Shown here: piece by piece, positions 8,198-16,319 of the stretch
Layout: each line of letters starts with the position of its first letter
Position numbering within the stretch: the stretch's first letter is position 1
From: Cyclobacteriaceae bacterium
Lineage (GTDB): Bacteria > Bacteroidota > Bacteroidia > Cytophagales > Cyclobacteriaceae
Reading direction: 5' to 3'
Assembly: GCA_015488485.1 (NCBI GenBank)
Contig: WFNR01000011.1
Coordinates: 1-64,000, forward strand
DNA length: 64,000 bases
Position numbers and translations under genes: made by a program
Notes under the pieces: model-generated
What the model was told of the DNA's origin: nothing
The model's input: the letters and a program-made list of their open reading frames with translations, nothing else
The model's database searches: none

Positions 8198-8908
8198 CTA
8201 ATAAATACCTCCAATACGCTGCAACGCCTTCAGGTCTTTGATGATAATCTTGCGGCCGTTGGTTTTGATAAGCTCTTCTTCCTTAAAATCATGAATCACC
8301 CTGATCAGTGTTTCAGTGGCCGTGCCCACCATATTGGCCAGGGCTTCGCGGGTCAGGTTGATTTCAGCCATCTCCTCCTCCCCTTGCGGGTTGTTGCGCG
8401 CATATACCGAGTTGAGCAGCACCAGGGTAGCTGCAGTGCGCTCACGCACCGGCTTCTGGGCGATATCCGTCACTACATTGGTTAAGGAGATCACCTCTTT
8501 CGAGAGATCAGTAATCAGGCGCTTGTTGAGCACCTTGTCATTTTGAAATGATTTGAGAAATTGCTCACGGGGAATATGGCAGGCCACCACTTCTTCCAGG
8601 GCTTCTACGGATACATGATAGAGCGAATCGCTGAGCATGGCCCGGTAACCGACCAGATCCCCGTCTTTGAGGATAGCCGTAATATGCTCCTTGCCCTGCT
8701 GGCCAAGCTTAAAAACCTTTACCTTACCCGACTTAATACAATAAACGCCCAACGGTCGTGTACCTTCCTGGATCAAACGCTGCCCTTTTTTGTACAGGTT
8801 ACAGGTTTTGCTCATATCGAGCAGCTCCAGGGTCTCATCATTAACCCCTGCCAGCTTTCCGTGGTAGCGTGTTTTGCATTCGCGGCAGTGTGGGAATAAA
8901 TCAGGCAT
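8198..8908 (-). CDS. Crp/Fnr family transcriptional regulator
   Basis: The 236-residue protein has an N-terminal cyclic-nucleotide-binding-type beta roll (KKGQRLIQEGTRPLGVYCIKSGKVKV), a dimerisation helix and a winged helix-turn-helix. The recognition helix region GTATETLIRVIHDF keeps the Glu and Arg (ETLIR) that contact the TGA core in Crp and Fnr. Cysteines lie at 8, 11, 36, 57 and 110; C110 aligns with the central Fe-S ligand of Fnr, but the third N-terminal Fnr cysteine is missing, so an Fe-S sensor is only a possibility. The desaturase gene lies upstream on the same strand; a matching palindrome lies in its promoter. Confidence 0.93.
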   Translation of the reverse strand: MPDLFPHCRECKTRYHGKLAGVNDETLELLDMSKTCNLYKKGQRLIQEGTRPLGVYCIKSGKVKVFKLGQQGKEHITAILKDGDLVGYRAMLSDSLYHVSVEALEEVVACHIPREQFLKSFQNDKVLNKRLITDLSKEVISLTNVVTDIAQKPVRERTAATLVLLNSVYARNNPQGEEEMAEINLTREALANMVGTATETLIRVIHDFKEEELIKTNGRKIIIKDLKALQRIGGIY

Positions 8909-8924
8909 ATAGCGGTTGTTTTGC

Positions 8925-8941
8925 CAAAAATAGCAAATCTA
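8925..8941 (-). promoter_or_regulatory. Probable promoter of the Crp/Fnr gene (two -7 boxes)
   Basis: Read on the minus strand, two exact TAnnTTTG elements (TAGATTTG, 8934-8941, and TATTTTTG, 8925-8932) lie 17-33 bp before the start codon. They match the Bacteroidota sigma factor consensus. No good TTTG -33 element is seen at the expected distance. Confidence 0.5.
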
Positions 8942-8982
8942 CCCTTAAAGTTAGCCCGTGTTTCTTAAAAAATCAATACTTG

Positions 8983-9621
8983 TTAATCGTCTTTGGGCTG
9001 GGTGCCGAATACTACATCCCACAAATTGGTAGATACCCCAAAGGCTTTGGTTTCAGGATACTTGTAGTGGTGCAGGGCATGCCACTTCCACAACCTGTTG
9101 AGCGGCTTGAATTTTGGCGGCTTAAACAAATGCTGGAAATAGTGCAACGTGATATACATAACGTATCCGAACAAAAAGCCGGGGAAAAAGGCAAAAGCAA
9201 AATCACGCATGATAAGCCAAAACAGGCTGAAAAACAAGGTGATAAGAATCAAGGCCGGTACCGGTGGCATAGCCAGCCGGGTGGGATCTTTCGGGTATTG
9301 ATGGTGGATACCGTGACCTACATGTTGTATGCGTAACAGGATTTTGTTATCGGTCTTGACATGGTACAGCCAGCGATGCACCCAATATTCGGCCAGCGTC
9401 CAGGTAAGCCACCCCCCCAGGAATAACAACACAAACGCCCAGGGCTCGAACATAGACCAGAATTTGTAAATAAAGATACCCACGATAATCAGGTGCATGG
9501 TAATGGGTATGGAAATGTGGGTACGAGTCAGTTTTTCCATAAAGCTGTTTTTAAACAGCGAATCGGTACCTACATTGCGCGGTTTCAAATGCTCGGGTAT
9601 ACGGTCGAATTGTTTTTCCAT
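8983..9621 (-). CDS. Fatty acid hydroxylase/sterol desaturase family membrane protein
   Basis: The 212-residue protein is a di-iron membrane oxygenase. The histidine clusters are H82-RWLY-H87, H103-GI-HH107, H160/H164 and H181-AL-HH185, spaced around hydrophobic segments as in fatty acid 2-hydroxylase and sterol desaturases. Closest in layout are short bacterial FA2H-like proteins that hydroxylate acyl chains of membrane lipids; the exact substrate is not visible. It lies 74 bp upstream of the Crp/Fnr gene and is divergent from the YeeE pair. Its upstream region carries an Fnr-like palindrome at 9670-9681. Confidence 0.9.
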   Translation of the reverse strand: MEKQFDRIPEHLKPRNVGTDSLFKNSFMEKLTRTHISIPITMHLIIVGIFIYKFWSMFEPWAFVLLFLGGWLTWTLAEYWVHRWLYHVKTDNKILLRIQHVGHGIHHQYPKDPTRLAMPPVPALILITLFFSLFWLIMRDFAFAFFPGFLFGYVMYITLHYFQHLFKPPKFKPLNRLWKWHALHHYKYPETKAFGVSTNLWDVVFGTQPKDD

Positions 9622-9638
9622 GGCTTCAGTAATTTTTA

Positions 9639-9681
9639 CAAAAATGCAGTAAAAAAAAGGGCTTTTGAATGATTTAAATCA
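9639..9681 (-). promoter_or_regulatory. Putative Fnr/Crp-type site and -7 box before the desaturase gene
   Basis: TGATTTAAATCA at 9670-9681 is a perfect 12-bp palindrome with the Fnr core TGAT-N4-ATCA. A near-consensus -7 element (CATTTTTG on the minus strand, one mismatch) lies at 9639-9646. If that box is real, the palindrome is centred about 40 bp before the transcription start, the class II activator position. The Crp/Fnr gene is the next gene downstream. This is inference from spacing and sequence. Confidence 0.45.
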
Positions 9682-9907
9682 GCTTTTAATACGAAAAATA
9701 ACCTGCCGGGTTAGGCAATCAGACTATTTTCTGCACATCAGAAAACAGGAGTTCTTTTTAGCGGTTTTCGAGCTGCTGTCAAAACAATTTACCTCAAGGC
9801 AATTCTCTTAAAATCAGCCAAATAAAACACATGATGGAACACCAAATGGGAAATCCAAAGGCACAATAAAATTATAAATTATAGTATGAGCCAGGTCATT
9901 ATTTTAG

Positions 9908-9921
9908 ACAATAAAAATTGT
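9908..9921 (+). promoter_or_regulatory. Inverted repeat in front of the YeeE pair
   Basis: ACAAT-AAAA-ATTGT is a perfect 14-bp inverted repeat 42 bp before the yeeE-like start codon. It abuts a weak -7 box (TAAATTTA, 9921-9928, one mismatch), a place where a repressor would block transcription. The rest of the 9622-9962 gap is AT-rich; a 7-bp hairpin (TTTTCTG/CAGAAAA) lies at 9727-9745 and no ORF is seen. Confidence 0.3.
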
Positions 9922-9962
9922 AAATTTAGCACCTGTAAAATATTCACTAAACCTATACAGCC

Positions 9963-10604
9963 ATGTATGAAAAATTGTTAGCCTTACAGGAATTCATCAG
10001 CCAGCCTTGGCCCTGGTGGATGGGTGCCGTGGTTATCGGCTCCACGGTTTTTATCCTGTTGTTCTTCGATAAAGAGTTTGGTCTGTCGGCCAACCTGCGC
10101 ATCATGTGTGCAGCCGATGGGGCCGGAGACTATGCCGATTTCTTCGATTTTGACTGGAGCAAGCAGGGTTGGAACCTGATGATCGCCCTGGGAGCCCTTT
10201 TCGGGGGGTATATTGCCGCCAATTATTTCGGGGGTGATTTTCAGGCGCATGTCAGCCCGGCTACGGTAGAAACGCTCAACCAGATTGCCGGCAAGGATAT
10301 TCTGGAATATGGCAACGTACCCATTGTACCCGGCACCGATGTTATTCACCCCAGCGTTCCGGAGTTCTGGGATATCTACTCCTGGCGTTCACTCTTTACC
10401 CTAAGAGGATTTATCATCATTGTAGTAGGCGGCTTTTTGGTAGGCTTTGGCGCCCGCTATGCCGGTGGATGTACATCCGGGCACGCTATCTCCGGATTGG
10501 CCGACCTGCAGTTGCCTTCCTTTGTAGCAGTACTGGGCTTCTTTATCGGTGGGTTGATCATGACCTGGTTTATATTGCCCTACATCTTAAGAATCGGTTT
10601 CTAA
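9963..10604 (+). CDS. YeeE/YedE family transporter, N-terminal half protein
   Basis: The 213-residue membrane protein belongs to the YeeE/YedE (TsuA-like, DUF395) family, whose characterised members take up thiosulfate through conserved cysteines. The signature GFGARYAGGCTSGHAISGLA with its cysteine is present near the C-terminus, and several transmembrane segments surround it. Single-chain homologues are about twice as long; here the second half is the separate gene at 10623, 18 bp downstream, so the two chains probably form one transporter. Import of thiosulfate or another reduced sulfur compound is inferred from the family. Confidence 0.9.
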   Translation: MYEKLLALQEFISQPWPWWMGAVVIGSTVFILLFFDKEFGLSANLRIMCAADGAGDYADFFDFDWSKQGWNLMIALGALFGGYIAANYFGGDFQAHVSPATVETLNQIAGKDILEYGNVPIVPGTDVIHPSVPEFWDIYSWRSLFTLRGFIIIVVGGFLVGFGARYAGGCTSGHAISGLADLQLPSFVAVLGFFIGGLIMTWFILPYILRIGF

Positions 10605-10622
10605 CCTTAAACTTTGAGAATT

Positions 10623-11036
10623 ATGAAAATGTTTAAATATATTGTCGTAGGCTTCTTCTTCGGCTTCGGCATGTGGAAACTGGAGGCCATCTCCGCTTTT
10701 CGTATTATGGAAATGTTTCACTTTCAGTCATTCCATATGTACGGCATCATCATTAGCGGAGTACTTACCAGTATGATTATCACCCAGCTTTTCCGCAAGG
10801 GCAAAATCAAGACCATTAAAGGTATTCAGCACCAGTTTAATGACAAAGACCGTACCTGGCCGCGCTACATAATCGGGGGCATTATCTTCGGTATGGGCTG
10901 GGCGCTTACCGGGGTGTGTACCGGTATGATGTTCGTGCTGCTGGGAGCCGGCTATACGGTATTCGTGGTTTTTATGGGTTCTGCCATGCTGGGTACCTTT
11001 GTCTATGGCCTTACCAGAAAATGGCTGCCACATTAA
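10623..11036 (+). CDS. YeeE/YedE family transporter, C-terminal half protein
   Basis: This 137-residue membrane protein is the second half of the split YeeE/YedE transporter. It has about four hydrophobic segments and the signature MGWALTGVCTGMMFVLLGAG with a conserved cysteine. The ATG at 10623 is preferred over a TTG at 10614 because the latter leaves an odd N-terminus. It ends 29 bp before a strong terminator, so the transporter forms a two-gene operon. Confidence 0.9.
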   Translation: MKMFKYIVVGFFFGFGMWKLEAISAFRIMEMFHFQSFHMYGIIISGVLTSMIITQLFRKGKIKTIKGIQHQFNDKDRTWPRYIIGGIIFGMGWALTGVCTGMMFVLLGAGYTVFVVFMGSAMLGTFVYGLTRKWLPH

Positions 11037-11065
11037 TCTAAATAATCCGATTGTCGTTATTTTTG

Positions 11066-11104
11066 AAAATGCTGTTTTATCATATTGGTAAAACAGCATT
11101 TTTC
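11066..11104 (+). terminator. Rho-independent terminator after the YeeE pair
   Basis: A perfect 14-bp stem (11066-11079 with 11089-11102, core AATGCTGTTTTA/TAAAACAGCATT) closes a 9-nt loop and is followed by TTCTTGTTTT. It also shows that in-frame codons before 11117 do not belong to the next gene. Confidence 0.85.
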
Positions 11105-11116
11105 TTGTTTTACCAG

Positions 11117-11953
11117 ATGCGCCTAAAAGCTATCATACTTCTGTTCTTAATCTATACCGTCAACTCCCCTCTGCGGGGGCAGTCGCGGGAGATTATGATT
11201 GATATGATCAATCATTGCAACAACCTGCAAGGTTATAAGTCAAGGGTAGAAAAGATAGAACGCATAAAGGGTGAGTTGATTAAGCAGGTATCGGATGTGA
11301 AGCTGGCACGCCATCCGTTGCGCATTTACATCTACCAGCTTTATCCGAAAAAAGGTGTTGAGATATTGTGCAAAGCCGGCTCCAACAAAGCCATTGTCAA
11401 CATGAACTCCTTCCCCTGGATCAACCTACATCTTGACCCCTACGGCACGCTGATGCGCAGAAACCAGCATCATATTATCTATGACTCGGGCTTCGACCTG
11501 CTGGCCAGTATTTTGCGCAAAGAACTGGCCAAAATTGGTAACGACACCCTGGGACGTATCTTCTACCACGGTATCATCCAATACCAGGGGCGCCCCTCCT
11601 ACCACATCGAGATGCGCACCCCCGACTACCGCCTGGTGAAATATACCGTACAGGAAAACGAAGACCTGACCACCATCGCCCGCAAGCTGAACATCAGCGA
11701 ATACAAAATTCTGGAACTAAACGATGATATAGATTTTTATGATGATGTAAAGGCCGGACAGGTGATAACCGTCACCTCCGATTATGCCCGTAAAATGAAC
11801 ATCTATATTGACCTGGAGTATATGCTGCCCCTGTACGTAGAGGTATTTGACGAAGAGGGGCTGTACGAAAGCTACGGTTACACGCAGTTTATTTTGAATC
11901 CGCCCTTTGCGGCCGATGAATTTACTGAAGATTACGAAGAATATAATTTTTAG
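11117..11953 (+). CDS. Exported DUF1571-type protein with LysM domain
   Basis: The start at 11117 gives a signal peptide (MRLKAIILLFLIYTVNSPLRGQ); an upstream in-frame TTG at 11051 would read through the terminator hairpin. The body resembles DUF1571 outer membrane/periplasmic proteins (YKSRVEKIERIKGEL, VKLARHPLRIYIYQLYPKKGVEILC, GSNKAIVNMN). A LysM motif follows at about residues 175-225 (YTVQENEDLTTIARKLNISE), which would bind peptidoglycan. It is probably a periplasmic or cell-wall-associated protein of unknown activity. The stop directly abuts the Bcp start codon, so the two are co-transcribed. Confidence 0.8.
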   Translation: MRLKAIILLFLIYTVNSPLRGQSREIMIDMINHCNNLQGYKSRVEKIERIKGELIKQVSDVKLARHPLRIYIYQLYPKKGVEILCKAGSNKAIVNMNSFPWINLHLDPYGTLMRRNQHHIIYDSGFDLLASILRKELAKIGNDTLGRIFYHGIIQYQGRPSYHIEMRTPDYRLVKYTVQENEDLTTIARKLNISEYKILELNDDIDFYDDVKAGQVITVTSDYARKMNIYIDLEYMLPLYVEVFDEEGLYESYGYTQFILNPPFAADEFTEDYEEYNF

Positions 11954-12415
11954 ATGATGCTTACCCCAGGTACACAGGCGCCCGATTTCACCTTGCCCGA
12001 CCAGCACAATACCCCCTGGCAACTAAGCCGGTATATAGGTAAAAATGAAATCGTGCTTTACTTCTACCCCAAAGACAACACCCCCGGCTGTACGGCCGAG
12101 GCCTGCTCATTCAGGGATAATATGACTGCCTTCGGCAAGCTGCAGGCGCTGGTTGTAGGCATCAGCGCTGATACGCCCGCTCAGCACCGCCAGTTTATCG
12201 AGCACTACGGGCTCCCTTTTACCCTGCTTAGTGATACCGATAACCGCATACGACAACTCTATCAGGTACCGAAAAGTCTCTTAGGCCTGCTACCCGGGCG
12301 CACCACTTACATCATCAACCGCCAGGGTATTATTACCCATACTTTCAACCACCAGTTGGCTGCCAGGCGGCATGTAAGCGAGGCTTTGCAGGCACTGCAG
12401 GAGTTACATCAGTAG
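11954..12415 (+). CDS. bcp: Thiol peroxidase of the Bcp/PrxQ type
   Basis: The 153-residue cytoplasmic peroxiredoxin reduces hydrogen peroxide and organic hydroperoxides with thioredoxin as donor. The peroxidatic C46 and resolving C51 are in DNTPGCTAEACSFRD, the pattern of the atypical two-cysteine PrxQ class. It starts immediately after the stop of the LysM gene and its 3' end overlaps the convergent nitrilase-like gene by 7 bp. Confidence 0.95.
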   Translation: MMLTPGTQAPDFTLPDQHNTPWQLSRYIGKNEIVLYFYPKDNTPGCTAEACSFRDNMTAFGKLQALVVGISADTPAQHRQFIEHYGLPFTLLSDTDNRIRQLYQVPKSLLGLLPGRTTYIINRQGIITHTFNHQLAARRHVSEALQALQELHQ

Positions 12416-13548
12416 CGCACTACGGTAATCTGCGGGCCGTCATAGGGTATAGCCAGATAGGTATTGCCCTCGTAGTACACAATGGTACGACCGTCATCGC
12501 CCAGATCCCATATCTGGCCGCGCAAAAACACATTGATGCCATAGCGCACCCCGGCAGCAGCCGCCCGGCCACCCATGCTGTAGCGCAACCAGGCCTGCTC
12601 TTCGGTAATGTTACCCACATCCTGCGGCCTTACGTCATCAGGCATAGCGGCACCATTATAACCCTGCCAGGGTGTGGCCCACAGGCTATCAGGTGTAGAA
12701 TATGAGGGTACGGCCATCACTTCCACTCCGGCAGTCCGCAACTGCTCATAAACAGGCGGGTACCAGGAATCGGCACATATGGCTATACCCAGGCGACCGG
12801 CAGCGGTATTGAAAGCAGGCAGGGTACCACCGGCCGGCTCACAGAAAGGCAATTCACTGTCGATCGGGTATTGTTTGCGTACTACGGCCGGCTCTATCGT
12901 GCCATCGGGGGTGAATACAAAGGAGGCATTGTAAAGTTTATTACCCATAGGCACAATATGGCCGTCTTTTACCACCGGGTCGGGCAGCACTACCGAGCCG
13001 GCCACGATAGTTACCTGGTAGTCGGCAGCCAGTTTTTTAAATGTCCACTCATAGATGGCGGCTGTCTGCCGGGCTTTCATCAGAAAAAGGGCGGCCGTAA
13101 CCTTGTCGTGGGCGCTGCTGCGCCATATGGCCCTGACAAAAGACGGCAAATTGCTAAGCACTACCAGCCGTAGGGCCTCCTGGCTATGCGGGTTAGCAAA
13201 TACCGCCTGTTTCTCTCCGGCCGCTACCAGCCAGGTACCCACATGCTCGGCCAGCACCACCACGGCCCCGGCAGGCAGCAGGCCACGCTGGGTGGCAGTC
13301 GTAAAATAATCGTTAAGCCGTTGATAGAAGCGCGGCCCGGTGGCATAATCGGCCGGCTGCATATAGGGCTGAATACCTACCAGGCGCACCGCAGCACCCG
13401 GATTGCCTACCTCAAAAAAGGTAATCTCCGGTTGCGGTTGTGCCGGCAAGGAGGTATCGTCATCTACCCGCCCCAGCTTGCTCCATACCAGATATGCCAG
13501 CAATAAGCCGCCTGCCAACACCAGAGAATAGCGCAAATACTTAGGCAT
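12409..13548 (-). CDS. Membrane-anchored carbon-nitrogen hydrolase (nitrilase superfamily)
   Basis: The 379-residue protein has an N-terminal transmembrane anchor (about residues 6-23) and a nitrilase-fold domain. The catalytic triad is visible: E101 (VVLAEHVGTW), K225 (VVRKQYPI) and C258 (AICADSWYPP). Members hydrolyse amides or nitriles or transfer acyl groups; the substrate is unknown and the anchor suggests an extracytoplasmic site. Its start overlaps the end of the GH15 gene by 8 bp on the same strand, so the two are translationally coupled. Confidence 0.85.
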   Translation of the reverse strand: MPKYLRYSLVLAGGLLLAYLVWSKLGRVDDDTSLPAQPQPEITFFEVGNPGAAVRLVGIQPYMQPADYATGPRFYQRLNDYFTTATQRGLLPAGAVVVLAEHVGTWLVAAGEKQAVFANPHSQEALRLVVLSNLPSFVRAIWRSSAHDKVTAALFLMKARQTAAIYEWTFKKLAADYQVTIVAGSVVLPDPVVKDGHIVPMGNKLYNASFVFTPDGTIEPAVVRKQYPIDSELPFCEPAGGTLPAFNTAAGRLGIAICADSWYPPVYEQLRTAGVEVMAVPSYSTPDSLWATPWQGYNGAAMPDDVRPQDVGNITEEQAWLRYSMGGRAAAAGVRYGINVFLRGQIWDLGDDGRTIVYYEGNTYLAIPYDGPQITVVRY

Positions 13549-15388
13549 GGTTTTCTTTGTTTCTTACCCCCTTAAAATCTTTATCGTCAGGTTTTTCTTC
13601 TATCAGAAAATTAGGCTTATCCAGCTTGAGCGCTATTTTAAAAGCGGCATTCATCAGGCCTACATGGCTGTAGGTTTGTGGAAAGTTGCCCCACTGGCTA
13701 CCGGTTTCGGCATCTATATCTTCACTGTGCAGCCCCAGGTGGTTGGTAAAGCCCAGCAGGTGTTCGAATATTTCGGAGGCTTCGCGCAAGCGCCCGACAG
13801 CCGCCAGGGCCTCTACATACCAGTAGGCACAGATCAGGAAGGTGCTCTGCGGTTTGCCAAAATCATCTTCGTGTTTATAGCGGTAAAACAGCCCTTCGTT
13901 GGTGCGCAGCTCCTTTTCCAGCGCTTGCAGATGCCCCTGCGCACGGGGCGATTGCGGGTCGAGGTAGTTCATGGTAATCAGGTGCAATTGGCTGGCATCC
14001 AGCCGGTCACTCTCTATCGAAGAGGTATAGGCCTTGAGGCTCGGCTTGTAGCAGCGCTCGATCTGGCGGGCGGCTTCATCACGTAGCTTAATAGCATAGT
14101 TGTACATGTTGTCGTCCTGCAGATGACGGGCTATCTTGAGCGCGGCACTGGCTCCCGCCCAGTGAAACTGAAAGGTGTAGCAATGACGAAAGCTCATATT
14201 GCGCAACTCCCACAGACCGGCATCGGGTTCGTCCATGGTGTTGGCAATATTGTTGAGCAAATCCATCACTATATCGGTAGAGCGCTGGCGGCCGGCCGTG
14301 CTCAGGCGTTCATCGGTATAGAGTGGCAGGATGGAGACGAGCATTTGACCGTAAACATCATTCTGGATATGCTCTTTGGCCTGATTGCCGACCCTTACCG
14401 GCCGGTTGCCCAGGTAGCCTTGCAGGTCGAGGATGCGTTCATCAAAGTCTTCACGACCTACAATGTTGTACACCGGATTGTAGCGCAGGTGCCGGTTCAC
14501 CGAAATATTCTCGATATAATTGGAGTATTTTTCCAGTTCCTCAAACTGCCCGATAGCGCTGAGGGCATTGAGCGTATAGTATGAATCGCGCATCCAGCAG
14601 TAGCGATAATCCCAGTTGCGACCGGAGCCCGGGTGCTCGGGCAGACTGGTTGTGGTAGAAGCCGTAATGGCACCGGTATCTTCAAACTGATGGAGCTTCA
14701 AGGTAAGGGCCGAACGGATAACGGCCTCCTGCCACAGCGGCCCGATGGTACAATGGCGCACCCAATCCTGCCAATAGGCAATGGTTTTGCTTAAAAAACT
14801 TTCTGCCGTGCTCACAATGGGGCCTTCCAGCGGCACCCCCCAGGTAAGAAACAGATATACGGGCTCGTTCAGTTGAAATGACTTGTTGTTCAATAAATAA
14901 TGCAGCGACACATTAGTAGTAAGCCGCACCGGCTGCTCATAGCCTTCGTAACGCAGGTGGCTGCTGCCCGACAGCACCTGGGGTTGCATAGCCCCGTATT
15001 CCCCACGCGGATCGCAGACAACCCTGATGCGCGGCATGCCGTGCACGGCTTCTATTTTGCGCACCAACATCAAAGGCCGGTAGTGGCGGTCGAAATTCTC
15101 AAAACGGGGCGCGAAGTCGGTCACTTTGAGGCAACCGTCTTCGGTTTCCAGTTCGGTGCACAGTACATTGGTGTTCTTGATGTAGTACTGACGGCTATCT
15201 ACTATGCCCATATCGGGTATTACGCTGAAGGTGCCACCTTTGTCTTCATCCAGTAGCCCGCCAAAAATAAAACTGCTGTCGAAGCGCGGCCAGCACAGCC
15301 ACTGTACCCGGGCCCGGGTATCAATCAGGGCCTGGTAAGAGCAATTACCAATCAATCCCAGATTATAGGTATGGCGGTCCGGCTTCAT
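13541..15388 (-). CDS. Glycoside hydrolase family 15 protein (glucoamylase/trehalase-like)
   Basis: The 615-residue cytoplasmic protein has the GH15 layout: an N-terminal beta domain (IGNCSYQALIDTRARVQWLCWPRFDS) and an (alpha/alpha)6 barrel with NWDYRYCWMRDSYYTLNAL. Likely catalytic acid and base are E394 (LWELRNMSF) and E561 (DIDAETGSQWGNFPQTYSH). Bacterial members of this subfamily hydrolyse alpha-glucans, trehalose or related oligosaccharides. No signal peptide is seen. It overlaps the downstream nitrilase-type gene. The specific substrate is open. Confidence 0.9.
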   Translation of the reverse strand: MKPDRHTYNLGLIGNCSYQALIDTRARVQWLCWPRFDSSFIFGGLLDEDKGGTFSVIPDMGIVDSRQYYIKNTNVLCTELETEDGCLKVTDFAPRFENFDRHYRPLMLVRKIEAVHGMPRIRVVCDPRGEYGAMQPQVLSGSSHLRYEGYEQPVRLTTNVSLHYLLNNKSFQLNEPVYLFLTWGVPLEGPIVSTAESFLSKTIAYWQDWVRHCTIGPLWQEAVIRSALTLKLHQFEDTGAITASTTTSLPEHPGSGRNWDYRYCWMRDSYYTLNALSAIGQFEELEKYSNYIENISVNRHLRYNPVYNIVGREDFDERILDLQGYLGNRPVRVGNQAKEHIQNDVYGQMLVSILPLYTDERLSTAGRQRSTDIVMDLLNNIANTMDEPDAGLWELRNMSFRHCYTFQFHWAGASAALKIARHLQDDNMYNYAIKLRDEAARQIERCYKPSLKAYTSSIESDRLDASQLHLITMNYLDPQSPRAQGHLQALEKELRTNEGLFYRYKHEDDFGKPQSTFLICAYWYVEALAAVGRLREASEIFEHLLGFTNHLGLHSEDIDAETGSQWGNFPQTYSHVGLMNAAFKIALKLDKPNFLIEEKPDDKDFKGVRNKENHA

Positions 15389-15416
15389 AAAAAATAATCA
15401 TAATTGAAAAGCAGGC

Positions 15417-15446
15417 GAAAATTAGCCAATTTATAGTTGAACTCAA
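15417..15446 (-). promoter_or_regulatory. Probable promoter of the GH15 operon
   Basis: On the minus strand a TTG (complement of 15444-15446) lies 19 bp before TAATTTTC (15417-15424), one mismatch from TAnnTTTG. Spacing fits the Bacteroidota -33/-7 promoter, 29 bp before the start codon. Confidence 0.4.
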
Positions 15447-15479
15447 CCAGTCAACCGCTAAAATTCCATACTTTTTCAA

Positions 15480-16319
15480 TCAGGCGCTGGCCACCGCCTC
15501 TAGCAATTCAGCCGGCTCCGGCCTGATCAGGTAATTGTTGGTACGATCGACATAGATGATGCGACCCTGCTCATCGGTAATAATGACGGTAGGCAATACC
15601 GTATCTTTCTTGTATTGGCTCATGCCAAATCCCAGCGGTACACCTTCCGGGTGTTCGATACCCAGCAACCTGGCCATGCGGTTTTCGCAGTCGGTAAGAA
15701 AAACAAAGGCGGCTGACAGCTTGCCGGCCAGTTCGCTAGTCTTTTCAGGCGGCTGCGGACTGATGAGCAGCACTTCGGCACCGCGTTCCTGCAAATCGCT
15801 GTACTGCCGGGACAACTCACGTATCTGGGCCATATCTACCGGACACCAGTTGCCCCGAAAAAACAGATAAACCACTTTTTTACCCAGCAATTGACTGCAA
15901 TAGAAAGTATTTCCCTCAGGGGTTTCAAAGGTGAGTTCAGGCAGTACTTTACCGGTTTGCAAATAGGGAGAATCAGGCAATTCGAGCACCGCATACCAAA
16001 ACAAATAAAGCACCCAAAACACGAAGCCACCAGCATACATGGCCATTACCAGCCAACCGATTTCATGCAGGCTAGCCAGGGGCATCAGCGTGCCTGCCAG
16101 GATAATGATGGTAAAAGCTATCTGCCTGACGGCTGCCTGCGCAACAGTAGCCACATTAAGGCCCAGGTAAAATGCCAGTGGCAAAAGAGCCGACAACAAC
16201 ATACCGGTAGTGGCCATGCCGAAGCCCAGCACATTGACAAAATAAATACCCACAGCCGCCAGCAGTATCCAGTACCACACGGCCAGCAGGATAAAAATCC
16301 TCTTCAGTTTGCTTTTCAT
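15480..16319 (-). CDS. Membrane-anchored redoxin with a single active-site cysteine
   Basis: The 279-residue protein has four hydrophobic segments in residues 1-112 followed by a thioredoxin-fold AhpC/TSA domain. The active site reads GNWCPVD: C159 is kept but the usual second cysteine is replaced by D162. This would suit a one-cysteine peroxiredoxin or a protein that uses another partner (C141 is also nearby). It overlaps the paralogous upstream gene by 4 bp (ATGA), indicating a tandem duplication in one operon. The redox domain probably works at the membrane; which side it faces was not determined. Confidence 0.85.
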   Translation of the reverse strand: MKSKLKRIFILLAVWYWILLAAVGIYFVNVLGFGMATTGMLLSALLPLAFYLGLNVATVAQAAVRQIAFTIIILAGTLMPLASLHEIGWLVMAMYAGGFVFWVLYLFWYAVLELPDSPYLQTGKVLPELTFETPEGNTFYCSQLLGKKVVYLFFRGNWCPVDMAQIRELSRQYSDLQERGAEVLLISPQPPEKTSELAGKLSAAFVFLTDCENRMARLLGIEHPEGVPLGFGMSQYKKDTVLPTVIITDEQGRIIYVDRTNNYLIRPEPAELLEAVASA

